In this document: piece after piece, positions 34,941 to 42,912 of the stretch
Numbering within the stretch: position 1 is the first letter of the stretch
Layout: every line of letters starts with the position of its first letter
Source: CAZEAN01 sp964510225
GTDB taxonomy: Bacteria > Planctomycetota > Planctomycetia > Isosphaerales > Isosphaeraceae
DNA length: 58,231 nucleotides
Direction: 5' to 3'
Assembly: GCA_964510225.1 (NCBI GenBank)
Contig: CAZEAN010000023.1
Location: 1-58,231 of the forward strand
Position numbers and translations under genes: made by a program
Notes under the pieces: model-generated
The model's input: only the letters and a program-made list of their open reading frames with translations
Databases searched by the model: none
What the model was told of the DNA's origin: nothing

Positions 34941-35272
34941 CGTCTTGCCCTGCTTACACCGTGTTCTCGATTGAGTTGACGACCCAAACGCGATTGGTCC
35001 GAGCCGAGATGGGAATCTCAGCTTGATGACCCGTCAACCGGTCGTCAACTCGCTGGACTCTTGATGTTGCCAAAAAGCATCAAGGCCGACACTGAAGGCT
35101 CTCTCTTCGTAGTGAGTGATTGGTTGAAGACATGTCGAGAAACAACTCGTCTCCGATGTGCTCCAGCTTGCCTTCGAGGCCCATTACTTGTAGGTTCGTT
35201 TTGAGCCTTCGATGGGGTTGATTCGTCAATCAGAAGCGTGAAGAACACCTAAGATGATAGGGGAAGGGAACG
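34941..35272. other. Shared upstream region of divergent genes
   Basis: Lies between the LEPR-XLL gene and the DUF1501 gene, so it should hold promoters for both. A perfect 7-bp hairpin (35060-35066 with 35078-35084) is present. No operator or RNA is recognised. Confidence 0.45.
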
Positions 35273-36664
35273 ATGCTCCACTTCGTCGACCGAGACGCGC
35301 GGGGAACTCGACGCAGATTCCTTCAGGTCTCTGGATCATCGTTGGCTTCGCTGGGGATATTGGGACGGACTCGGGCCAACACGACCTCGGAGTCGGTTTT
35401 TGCGCCGACTGATGTCCTCACTGGTAAGTCGGTGATCTTCCTCTTCCTCCATGGGGGGCCGAGCCAGTTTGAGACATTCGACCCCAAGATGGAAATGCCC
35501 GAGGGGATCCGGAGTGCAACCGGTGAGATCAAGACATCGCTACCCGGCGTAACATTTGGCAGTTCGTTTCCTAAGCTAGCCTCGTTGGCCGATCAACTGA
35601 CCTTGGTGCGGTCCTATGTTCCCGGAGATCCGAACCATAATCTCAAGCCGCTTGTTGGTCGCGACACCTTTGAGGCAAACCCAGGGGCGATTGTTTCTCG
35701 AGTCGCTGGGCCTAACCATCCTGTCTCGGGGTTGCCGACGAATGTCCTGCTGTTTCCTCCCGCAGTCGATCCGGAAACACAACCGGGAATCTCCACCTTT
35801 GGTCGGTTCGATGCGACTGGTCCACTGTCATTAGCGGACGCTCCCTTCATTCCAAACGCTGGGAGTGGCTTGGAATTGCCGGTCCCGATGGAGCGTCTCG
35901 ACGATCGACGACTGCTGCTTGATCGACTCGGCCGAGCAGCCAAACGCCTTGACCGAACAGGGGAAGATGGGCGTCTCAATCTCCTCCGTGAGCAGGCTTA
36001 TCGACTGCTCTCTGGGGGGTTGGCCGAAGCGTTCGACCTCAACCATGAGGACCCCCGTGTCGTTGCGCGCTACGACACCGCCCCCTTGGTGCATCCCGAC
36101 ACGATCAGTAAGGAGTGGCGGAATCGAAACAACTACATCGATAACGCAAAAACAGTTGGGAAACTATTACTGTTGGCACGCCGACTCTGCGAACGAGGGG
36201 CTCGGTTTGTCACGGTGACGACCAATTTTGTCTGGGATATGCATTCCGACGTCAACAATGCCCCGATGGTCGAAGGGATGGGCTACATGGGTCCCCCGCT
36301 CGATCACGCCCTCTCGGCATTTATTGAAGACACAAGGGCGCGCGGCCTCGACAACGAGATCCTCCTCGTTGCCTGTGGAGAGATGGGGCGGACACCTCGG
36401 ATCAACGCCAAGGGTGGCCGTGACCACTGGGGAGGACTCGGACCACTCTTGCTCTATGGAGCCGGGATGCCGCGCGGAGGAATCATCGGTAAAGCAGCAC
36501 GCGATGGCTCCACGCCTCAGACTGCACCGATGACGAACCGTCACATCAGTGCAACGTTGCTCCATACGCTCTTCGACGTCGCCGAGCTTCGGCTCCTCCC
36601 CGACCTTCCCCGCGAATACGCCCAAGTCATGGCTGAGTGGGATCCGATTCCAGGCACGATTTAG
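35273..36664 (+). CDS. DUF1501 protein with Tat leader
   Basis: Members are exported proteins of the sulfatase/alkaline-phosphatase superfamily and abound in planctomycetes. The leader is R-G-T-R-R-R-F-L-Q-V, giving the twin-Arg motif, followed by a hydrophobic Ser/Leu run. The mature part has L-F-L-H-G-G-P-S-Q-F-E-T-F-D-P-K near residue 60. The closing part G-E-M-G-R-T-P and G-R-D-H-W-G holds the His and metal-contact residues. The length of 463 residues is normal. ATG 35273 follows AGGGGAAGGG. It often pairs with a DUF1553/DUF1549 partner; none is seen here, so the partner must be elsewhere. Function unknown. Confidence 0.92.
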   Translation: MLHFVDRDARGTRRRFLQVSGSSLASLGILGRTRANTTSESVFAPTDVLTGKSVIFLFLHGGPSQFETFDPKMEMPEGIRSATGEIKTSLPGVTFGSSFPKLASLADQLTLVRSYVPGDPNHNLKPLVGRDTFEANPGAIVSRVAGPNHPVSGLPTNVLLFPPAVDPETQPGISTFGRFDATGPLSLADAPFIPNAGSGLELPVPMERLDDRRLLLDRLGRAAKRLDRTGEDGRLNLLREQAYRLLSGGLAEAFDLNHEDPRVVARYDTAPLVHPDTISKEWRNRNNYIDNAKTVGKLLLLARRLCERGARFVTVTTNFVWDMHSDVNNAPMVEGMGYMGPPLDHALSAFIEDTRARGLDNEILLVACGEMGRTPRINAKGGRDHWGGLGPLLLYGAGMPRGGIIGKAARDGSTPQTAPMTNRHISATLLHTLFDVAELRLLPDLPREYAQVMAEWDPIPGTI

Positions 36665-36848
36665 AGTTCGATCGAACCCAGTAACTACCAAGGCAAACTG
36701 AGTTCGATCGAGCAAGACAACATCGCACCGGAGTTGATGCGTTCGAGACGGACACAGCGATGGTGCCCGTCTGTAGGATTCTACGGTAATCGGCTTCTTG
36801 CATTCCCTACGCGGATCAGAGCTCAATAGGCTCTACACAAGACAAACC

Positions 36849-37526
36849 TCAACGCGCCAGGTCAGCGTCGAGGTAATAGACGATGATGCCGCGTTCGCTG
36901 GGTGCGACGGTAGGATCAACGCGGAAGGTTCCTCCGACGGTTACCAGGCTCGTGCGGAAGTCGATCGCGAGTTCTTCGGGAAGCGTCACCTCAACCATGT
37001 CGGCCATCTTCGGCTGACCCCCGAAGCAGCAAGTCCCGTTGTCACGGCAGAGGATGAACTTAGTGATGCCCTCCATTTCCGACGTGGGATACATGTAGCC
37101 TTTCATAAAGATCTTTTGTTCATTGAGTGCTTCAGCCGACTCCGGGTAAAGCTCGACCCCCTCGGGTTGAAGATCACGGTAGCTGATCCGCGTATAACCT
37201 TCAGGAACTTCGGTCGCATAGTGGATTCCGGCAAAGGAGAGGCCACCAACGAGGCCGAGGATCGATGCGCTCAGTCCCGTGATGGCGATTCCCTTGCCCG
37301 CCATCTCGTATCGCTTGATTGAGTCCAACGCTCGGAATCCGATCAGAGCCCCCGAGATCGGAGCAATCAGAAAGAGCCCTATGTTCAGGTCGATGACGGC
37401 CGAAGCGGCAATCAGCGAGATGATTCCTAGGACAAGTGTCAAGATTGCCGAGGGGGCTAACTGTTTATACGTGCTCTGAGATTCGGATTCGAACTCTTCA
37501 ATGATGGATCCACTGGTGTTTGCCAT
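36849..37526 (-). CDS. DUF3299-like protein with N-terminal membrane segments
   Basis: Residues about 25-115 have three membrane helices (A-I-L-T-L-V-L-G-I-I-S-L-I-A, I-G-L-F-L-I-A-P-I, and G-I-A-I-T-G-L-S-A-S-I-L-G-L-V-G-G) resembling a DUF4190-type module. Residues about 125-225 form the DUF3299-like domain with I-S-Y-R-D-L, F-M-K-G-Y, F-I-L-C-R-D-N-G-T-C-C-F-G and V-E-V-T-L. Conserved Cys in C-R-D and C-C-F-G could bind metal. ATG 37526 is chosen for GGAGG 8 bases upstream. It is the third gene of an operon with the FtsX permease and ATPase, the arrangement of zinc-responsive loci of Vibrio and Pseudomonas, where DUF3299 proteins occur (from memory). Here the domain is fused to the membrane part. 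Confidence 0.82.
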   Translation of the reverse strand: MANTSGSIIEEFESESQSTYKQLAPSAILTLVLGIISLIAASAVIDLNIGLFLIAPISGALIGFRALDSIKRYEMAGKGIAITGLSASILGLVGGLSFAGIHYATEVPEGYTRISYRDLQPEGVELYPESAEALNEQKIFMKGYMYPTSEMEGITKFILCRDNGTCCFGGQPKMADMVEVTLPEELAIDFRTSLVTVGGTFRVDPTVAPSERGIIVYYLDADLAR

Positions 37527-37586
37527 GGTTGATACCTCCGCAAGCCTCACTGAAAACGAACGATGGCAACGATGCCCACCATTCCG

Positions 37587-39140
37587 TTATACAGTCGCGC
37601 TCAGTGATTGGGCGACATCGGTTCGATAGGCCATCCGTGCGGGGAGATAACCGGCGAGTAAGGCCAGTACGATCACACCAGGGATGATCGCCAGCTCTTG
37701 GATCGCAAATGAGAAAGCACTGACGGCGATCCCCGTTTTTGCTTCGGTGAGCGGACCGATCAGGCCAACAAGCGAGTGTCCCAAAATCCATCCTGAGACG
37801 CCCCCAATCAGTCCGAGGAGGACCGACTCCAAGAGAACGATCGTCAGGATATCACCTCGACGCGCACCGAGAGAGCGCATGATTGCGATCTCACGACGTC
37901 GCTCGCTCATCGAGTTGATCAAGCTCACGAGGATCCCAACCGATGCCACGATCACGACCAAAACGGCGAGACTCAGAAGGATCAACTCGATCGGACCGAC
38001 GATCTCATCAAAGAGTGCTCGGATCTCACGGATTGGAGAGACCGCCTGTGCAATCTGCCCCTCATTAATCTGGTTGGGAAGCATCATTGCTGCCAAAGGT
38101 TCGGACGATCGGACCAAGATTGCTGTCACCTCGCGTTGCTCATCCGGCAAACGCTCATGTCCGTGTCCATGTCCATGGTCGTGTCCATGCTCATCTTCGT
38201 GAGCCTGACCATCTTCTTCCTCATGGGCATGGTCGTGCTCTTTTTCGCGGGCATGCCCGGCATGGTCAGCGTCGTGGGCATGGCCTTCGTGAGACTCACC
38301 GCCACCGTGCAGATGGGTATTATCGCCATCTGCATGTTCGTCGTGATCGTCTAGGGATTGCTCAACGCCGTGGTCATGATCGTGAGCGGCATGATCATGG
38401 CCTTCGTGCTCATCCTCGTGAGCATCGTGATCGTGAGCGGCATGATCGTGAGTGTTGGATCCTCCCGACTCTGCTGGCTTGGCGTGCCCTTCAAGCAAAT
38501 AGAACCCTTCGATGTTGATAAAGAGCGCACGATCGTTAGGGGTTCCGGTAGGCTTCAGCACACCGACGACCTCGAACTCATCGTGTTCGTGTCCTTGCTC
38601 ATCATCAACAACACCGTGTGTTGGTTGAAATGAATCACCCACACCGAGTCCAGTTGAGGACGAGACGACTGACCCAATAACGGCTTCGAACGGCCGCTCG
38701 ATTTCGAAGTTTCGTCCGTCAGCGAATTCAACCCCGGCCATGCCTGATGAACCAGAACCGAAACCTTCGAATAACTCGGGAACGGTTCCGACTACACGGT
38801 GTCCTTCGTACTGATCCCCGAGACAGTAAGGGATCGCCTCCTCTACATAAGAGGCAAACTCACCTTCTTTGATCTCTTTATAGAAAGTATACGGGATGTT
38901 CTCAATCGGGGTACTGAGGTGATAGACCGTGTTTAAGACGAGTTGAAGCTTGCCGCCCTTCGCCCCAATGATCATGTCATAGCCGAGGTTGGCATTCTTC
39001 TGGAAGGCCTCGGAAACAACCCCATATACCACCAAGACGGCGACAATCAGCATCACACCAAGTGCCATTGATAACGCGGTGAGGCTTGTCGAGAGTGATC
39101 GCTGACGGAGCCCTCGGAGTGCGATCTTCCAGAAGCTCAT
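37587..39140 (-). CDS. FtsX/MacB-type ABC permease with a large His-rich loop
   Basis: An N-terminal membrane helix (about residues 20-42) is followed by a periplasmic MacB-PCD-like domain, then three helices at about 385-410, 430-460 and 485-505 of the FtsX core (S-E-R-R-R-E-I-A-I-M-R-S-L-G-A-R-R-G-D is the coupling motif). Between residues 230 and 330 (bases about 38154-38450) lies a low-complexity stretch with 30 histidines among Asp, Glu and Ala. It contains a 9-residue segment (H-D-H-A-A-H-D-H-D) twice, 17 residues apart, showing internal duplication. Relatives carry shorter His stretches after F-Y-L-L-E-G-H-A-K-P. The loop faces outward and should bind Zn or Ni. Four bases overlap the ATPase gene. 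Confidence 0.9.
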   Translation of the reverse strand: MSFWKIALRGLRQRSLSTSLTALSMALGVMLIVAVLVVYGVVSEAFQKNANLGYDMIIGAKGGKLQLVLNTVYHLSTPIENIPYTFYKEIKEGEFASYVEEAIPYCLGDQYEGHRVVGTVPELFEGFGSGSSGMAGVEFADGRNFEIERPFEAVIGSVVSSSTGLGVGDSFQPTHGVVDDEQGHEHDEFEVVGVLKPTGTPNDRALFINIEGFYLLEGHAKPAESGGSNTHDHAAHDHDAHEDEHEGHDHAAHDHDHGVEQSLDDHDEHADGDNTHLHGGGESHEGHAHDADHAGHAREKEHDHAHEEEDGQAHEDEHGHDHGHGHGHERLPDEQREVTAILVRSSEPLAAMMLPNQINEGQIAQAVSPIREIRALFDEIVGPIELILLSLAVLVVIVASVGILVSLINSMSERRREIAIMRSLGARRGDILTIVLLESVLLGLIGGVSGWILGHSLVGLIGPLTEAKTGIAVSAFSFAIQELAIIPGVIVLALLAGYLPARMAYRTDVAQSLSATV

Positions 39141-39829
39141 GCCGAAACTCCCTTCAAGGTGGCGGTCACTCGATTAAACGACTCGATCGATTCAACGCGA
39201 TCAAACTGTTCAGAAACTTCCGGGGCATGGGTAACAATTAACAACGCAACCCCCTCGTCTTGACATGTGCTCCGAATCAGGTTGATTACTTGCTCTTGAT
39301 TGATTGGGTCCAGATGTGCGGTCGGTTCGTCGGCGAGTAGCACCTTTGGCTTGGCGAGTAAAGCCCTAGCGATCGCCACTCGTTGCCGTTCACCCGCTGA
39401 AAGCGCAGCAGGGCGATGATCAAGGCGATGCCCGAGTCCGACCCGATCGAGGAGTGTTCGGGCACGTGCCTCATCTGGTCGCTTGCCTCCGAAGGTCATC
39501 CCGAGAAGAACATTCTCAAGAGCCGTGAAGCCACTGAGGAGGTTCAAGGCTTGATGGATGTAACCGATCGTCTCCGCTCGGAAGCGATCGCGGGCCTCTT
39601 CACTGAGCTCAGAGAGGTTCTGGCCTGCAACTTCGATGCGCCCTGAAGTCGGCAACGTGAGGCCAGCCATGATGTGGAGGAGAGTTGTCTTACCGCTTCC
39701 GCTCCGACCCAGCAGAGCGACCTGTTCACCCGGGTCGAGTTGCCAATGCTCAATATCGAGCACCGTCAACCGACGACCATCGGGTTCGTCGTAGTATTTC
39801 TTGAGTTGAGAGATTGTGATCAGCGTCAT
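39137..39829 (-). CDS. ABC transporter ATP-binding protein (LolD/MacB type)
   Basis: Partner of the permease. Walker A G-R-S-G-S-G-K-T-T lies near residue 40, then the Q-loop, the signature L-S-A-G-E-R-Q-R, Walker B V-L-L-A-D-E-P-T-A-H-L-D, and the switch His in I-V-T-H-A. The length of 230 residues is typical. Its end overlaps the permease by four bases, and no substrate-binding protein is in the operon, as expected for a MacB-like mechanotransmission unit. Together with the DUF3299 protein it probably serves metal homeostasis. Confidence 0.93.
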   Translation of the reverse strand: MTLITISQLKKYYDEPDGRRLTVLDIEHWQLDPGEQVALLGRSGSGKTTLLHIMAGLTLPTSGRIEVAGQNLSELSEEARDRFRAETIGYIHQALNLLSGFTALENVLLGMTFGGKRPDEARARTLLDRVGLGHRLDHRPAALSAGERQRVAIARALLAKPKVLLADEPTAHLDPINQEQVINLIRSTCQDEGVALLIVTHAPEVSEQFDRVESIESFNRVTATLKGVSA

Positions 39830-40088
39830 GGTACTCAGACTGTACAGGGAAGCTGGAACTCAGTACGCCGCTAGGGTGACCGCTTGGGTCACGGACTTTA
39901 CGCATGGAAATCCAATAGAGTTCCTTTTGTTCCCCAGAATTAGTTACGTGTTTGTGTCAATTGAGAGATAATACAGTCCAACCATCGACCGTTTGCCGGG
40001 GGCGATGGCTTGGTTTGTCGGTTACTAGATTTGCTATTCATCTAAAGAAACTCCAGGCCTGAAGGAGGGAATTCTTGACGCTCCTTGT

Positions 40089-40110
40089 TGATAATGCTAT
40101 CTCATTAACA
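40089..40110. promoter_or_regulatory. Possible operator: imperfect palindrome between two metal operons
   Basis: TGATAATG (40089-40096) and CATTAACA (40103-40110) pair in 7 of 8 positions around 6 bases, in an A/T-rich patch 87 bases upstream of the plus-strand operon and 260 bases from the minus-strand operon. The form resembles operators of Fur/Zur-type regulators. This is an inference from shape; no binding site has been tested here. Confidence 0.35.
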
Positions 40111-40196
40111 TTAAGATGGAAAAGTAACGTCGGGCGATTCAATCCCTAGATGTTTACTTGTCTCTTTTAGGCGAACTTTTCACACGGGAGGTGTTC

Positions 40197-40400
40197 ATGT
40201 TCACACTCTTCGCTCATCATGACCTGTTGCAGACTCTCGACTTCCTCGGGCTGAGGCCCGTGAGTGCATTAGATCACGTTGTGGCATTCATAGCCTACAG
40301 CTTGCTTTTAGGTGCGGTCATTGGTGCCGGCCTCTCGGCGAGACGTGTGATACAGCAGGCTCGGAGGGTGTCCCGACAGACCGACCCGCGGACCCCCTGA
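40197..40400 (+). CDS. Small membrane protein, first gene of the metal operon
   Basis: ATG 40197 has GGGAGGT 5-6 bases upstream, so this 67-residue frame is preferred over an upstream in-frame ATG at 40158. Residues 5-20 include H-H-D and L-Q-T-L, residues about 25-48 form one membrane helix (A-F-I-A-Y-S-L-L-L-G-A-V-I-G), and the end is basic. Histidines next to the membrane could touch metal. I do not recognise the family; it may be an anchor for the following 2Fe-2S protein. Confidence 0.65.
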   Translation: MFTLFAHHDLLQTLDFLGLRPVSALDHVVAFIAYSLLLGAVIGAGLSARRVIQQARRVSRQTDPRTP

Positions 40401-40428
40401 TTCAGACGAGCAACCAGGAGACACTCGA

Positions 40429-40872
40429 TTGGGTCACCCATCACCCACCGAATCGTCGGTAGTGTCGAAGCGTCAAGCTCATGCGCAATTGATCTTCTGC
40501 CTCGGCTGCTGCTGTGGCCGCACCGACCGCGGGCGTCCAGAGGTACCTGTCGATCGGATCAAGGAGCGGTGGAAGGCCGGTCGCCTGAACCGAATTGTAC
40601 AACTGACGATCTCTGGCTGCGTCGGGCCGTGCGACGTCGCCAATGTCGCCATGGTGGTGACGCCACGAGGTACGACTTGGCTCGGCGGCCTCGACGGGGA
40701 TGATCATTATGAAATGTTGGTGCGCTGGGCGGAGGCATGTCAGGACGCGGGGCGAGCCCTGCCTTTACCTGATCTACTCACGGCCCATGAATTCGAGTGG
40801 TTTGTGGCCGAGCCCGATCCGGCCATCCTGCCCTCTTGCTCGTCCGCACCACAAGATGAGGTGACCACATGA
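40429..40872 (+). CDS. Thioredoxin-like 2Fe-2S ferredoxin-type protein
   Basis: The 147-residue product has F-C-L-G-C-C-C-G near residue 26 and S-G-C-V-G-P-C-D near residue 63, a Cys pattern of the thioredoxin-like 2Fe-2S family that appears with CobW and cobalamin or metal genes. T-T-W-L-G-G-L and the helical C-terminal end agree. The start is TTG 40429, eight bases after CAGGAG. Its stop overlaps the next start as ATGA. A redox partner or metal-delivery role is inferred; the cluster ligands are visible only as cysteines. Confidence 0.78.
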   Translation: MGHPSPTESSVVSKRQAHAQLIFCLGCCCGRTDRGRPEVPVDRIKERWKAGRLNRIVQLTISGCVGPCDVANVAMVVTPRGTTWLGGLDGDDHYEMLVRWAEACQDAGRALPLPDLLTAHEFEWFVAEPDPAILPSCSSAPQDEVTT

Positions 40873-41162
40873 GCGGTGATTTGTTTAGTACCTCGACCAA
40901 GAGAAGGGATCCGGGACACGCAATCGAGATCAAGCGCTGGGCACGGGTGGCCTTCGCTCTGGGTGAGGACGATTTGGTCATGGTGACGGAACTGCGTTGC
41001 ACTGAACCCGGCTGCCCTCCGTTGGAGACGGTTATCGCGTTGCTAACGGCAGGGGACTCGACACGGCAGCATAAAATCCACAAGCCGATGGCAGATGTCT
41101 CGGAGGAGGATGTTCGCGCCTTGGCCTCTCAGGGCCCAGATCCGGGAGCGGATTGCTCATGA
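40869..41162 (+). CDS. Conserved small protein of the CobW cluster, 97 residues
   Basis: The sequence begins with a polar leader and has a strand-helix pattern with V-M-V-T-E-L-R-C-T-E-P-G-C-P-P-L-E-T-V-I-A. Two Cys are spaced five apart (C-T-E-P-G-C), and K-I-H-K-P-M-A-D-V follows. This pattern is one I recall next to CobW genes in other bacteria without an assigned function. Start and stop overlap with both neighbours as ATGA. It could be a metal or Fe-S carrier; no domain is named with confidence. Confidence 0.72.
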   Translation: MSGDLFSTSTKRRDPGHAIEIKRWARVAFALGEDDLVMVTELRCTEPGCPPLETVIALLTAGDSTRQHKIHKPMADVSEEDVRALASQGPDPGADCS

Positions 41163-41524
41163 AGGTCGCGTATGTCTTTGCTACTTCAGGCCACACCGCC
41201 AGCTACAAACTTGGGCAGATGATCCTCCCTCAGCTCGAAGACGATCGCCACGGAGCGGAGGTCGTGGGGATGTTCTTCTTTGACGACAACACTTACCTCC
41301 TCCGCACGGGCGATCCGATGGGCGAACGCTTGGCTTCAATCGCCAGTCGCCGTGGCATCCTGCTGATGCTCTGCGATCAATGCGCTCTAGAGCGAGGGCT
41401 CGCCGAAGGGGAACCAGGGACTTGCACTCCGTTAGCTACGGTCCCCGGAGTCCGGGTCGGTTGCTTCCCAGAACTCTACGCCGCGCTTGCTGGCAATCCG
41501 CCCGACCAAATCATTACCCTCTAA
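41159..41524 (+). CDS. DsrE/SaoD-like small protein
   Basis: The 121-residue protein has a DsrE-like Rossmann pattern: K-V-A-Y-V-F-A-T-S-G-H-T-A-S, then G-M-F-F-F-D-D-N-T-Y-L and I-L-L-M-L-C-D-Q-C-A-L-E-R-G. The Cys pair C-D-Q-C and a later C-T-P, C-F-P may carry sulfur or metal. ATG 41159 overlaps the previous stop (ATGA), giving coupled translation; GGGAG lies 10 bases upstream. It fits an operon for metal or sulfur handling. Exact chemistry unknown. Confidence 0.72.
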   Translation: MKVAYVFATSGHTASYKLGQMILPQLEDDRHGAEVVGMFFFDDNTYLLRTGDPMGERLASIASRRGILLMLCDQCALERGLAEGEPGTCTPLATVPGVRVGCFPELYAALAGNPPDQIITL

Positions 41525-41548
41525 CCCACACCTGTGAGGAGACACCTG

Positions 41549-42912
41549 ATGAGCCCGGCGACCGCAAGCGAGACTGAAATCAGAGAAGAGGCGTCGCATG
41601 TCCCTGTCACCGTACTCACCGGCTTCCTGGGAGCCGGGAAAACGACGCTTCTCAACCACATCCTCACAGCCCAGCACGGCAAACGAATTGCCGTCATCGA
41701 AAACGAGTTCGGTGAGGTCGGAGTCGACAACGAGCTCGTCATCGACGCTGAGGAAGAGATCTTCGAGATGAACAAGGGTGCATCTGTTGCACCGTCCGTG
41801 GGGATCTCATCCGAATCCTCGGCAACCTAATGAAGCGTCGCGACCGGTTCGACGCGATCCTGATTGAGACGACCGGTCTAGCTGACCCCGGCCCAGTGGC
41901 GCAAACGTTCTTCGTCGACGACGAGATGGAGGGTAAGCTGAAGCTCGACGGGATCGTCACCGTCGTCGACGCCAAGCACGTCTGGCAGCACATCGACGAC
42001 GCCGACGAGGTCAAGGAGCAGATTGCCTTCGCTGACGTGATCCTCCTAAACAAGGTCGATCTGGTGGCGCCCGAAGAATTGGAGCGGCTGGAGTCGCGCA
42101 TCAAGTCAATGAATGCCGCCGCAAAGATCCACCGCACCAAGGATTCGATCGTGGAAATGGACCGCATCCTTAACATCGGCGGCTTCAACCTCGAGCGGGC
42201 CCTGGAGATCGACCCGAAGTTCATGGAACCGGAGTACCCGTTCGAGTGGAGCGGAGTCTATCACCTCGCTCCCGGCGACTACCGCTGGGTGATGCAGGAG
42301 GGCCCCGATCCAGCAATGGCTGCCACGCTCCTGCCGCTTGAGGGAGATGACGAGGCCGCCGTGATGGCCGCCGTGCTCACCTTCTCGGACGAGGAGCGTG
42401 AGGTGAAGCCAGGGGCTCCGATCGTCGTGGGGAAGCACCTCCAAAACCTGCTCCTCACGCCTGGCGAAACCCAATTCACACTCCGGATCGAGCAGCCGGG
42501 AGACTACATCCTCTTCACCGAGCACCATCCCGACGAGTTCGGAGCCCGACTGGAAGGCCCGGACGGGCCACTCGCCCCCTCGCGCTCTCGCGAATACAAG
42601 CCCGACCATGAGCACGACGAGGAGGTCACTTCTGTCGGCATTAGCACCACGGGTGATCTCGACGGTGACAGACTCAATGCCTGGCTCTCGACGCTGCTGC
42701 AGACGAAAGGTACCGACATCTTCCGGATGAAGGGGGTGCTAAGCATCAAGGGAGAGCCACGCCGGTTCGTGTTCCAGGGCGTGCACATGCTCTTCGACGG
42801 TAAGCCCGACCGACCTTGGGGCAATGAGCCGCGACACAACTCACTGATCTTCATTGGCCGCAACCTTGATCGGGCCGCATTGAACGAGAGCTTCCGCACA
42901 TGTCTGGCTTAA
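41549..42912 (+). pseudogene. CobW/COG0523 G3E GTPase, broken by one missing base at the CxCC motif
   Basis: Members are metal-delivery chaperones, for example for zinc or cobalt. The first frame (41549-41830) has G-F-L-G-A-G-K-T-T (Walker A near residue 25) and I-E-N-E-F-G. It should run to N-K-G-C-I-C-C, but after G (41777-41779) a T is missing, which moves the reading into a frame ending at 41828-41830. Bases 41780-42912 in the other frame continue I-C-C-T-V-R-G-D-L, then E-T-T-G-L-A-D-P-G-P, N-K-V-D and the C-terminal domain. That C-terminal domain has an inserted beta region rich in acidic residues. ATG 41549 has GAGGAG upstream. Restoring one T gives an intact protein of about 455 residues. 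Confidence 0.85.

Noticed and set aside
36664..36711. Twelve-base direct repeat with a palindrome (GTTCGATCGAAC)
   Set aside because: Two copies 36 bases apart between convergent genes, too little to call an operator or attachment site.
38087..38518. 143-codon His/Arg-rich plus-strand frame
   Set aside because: Antisense of the His-rich loop; its odd composition comes from the repeated CAT/GTG triplets.
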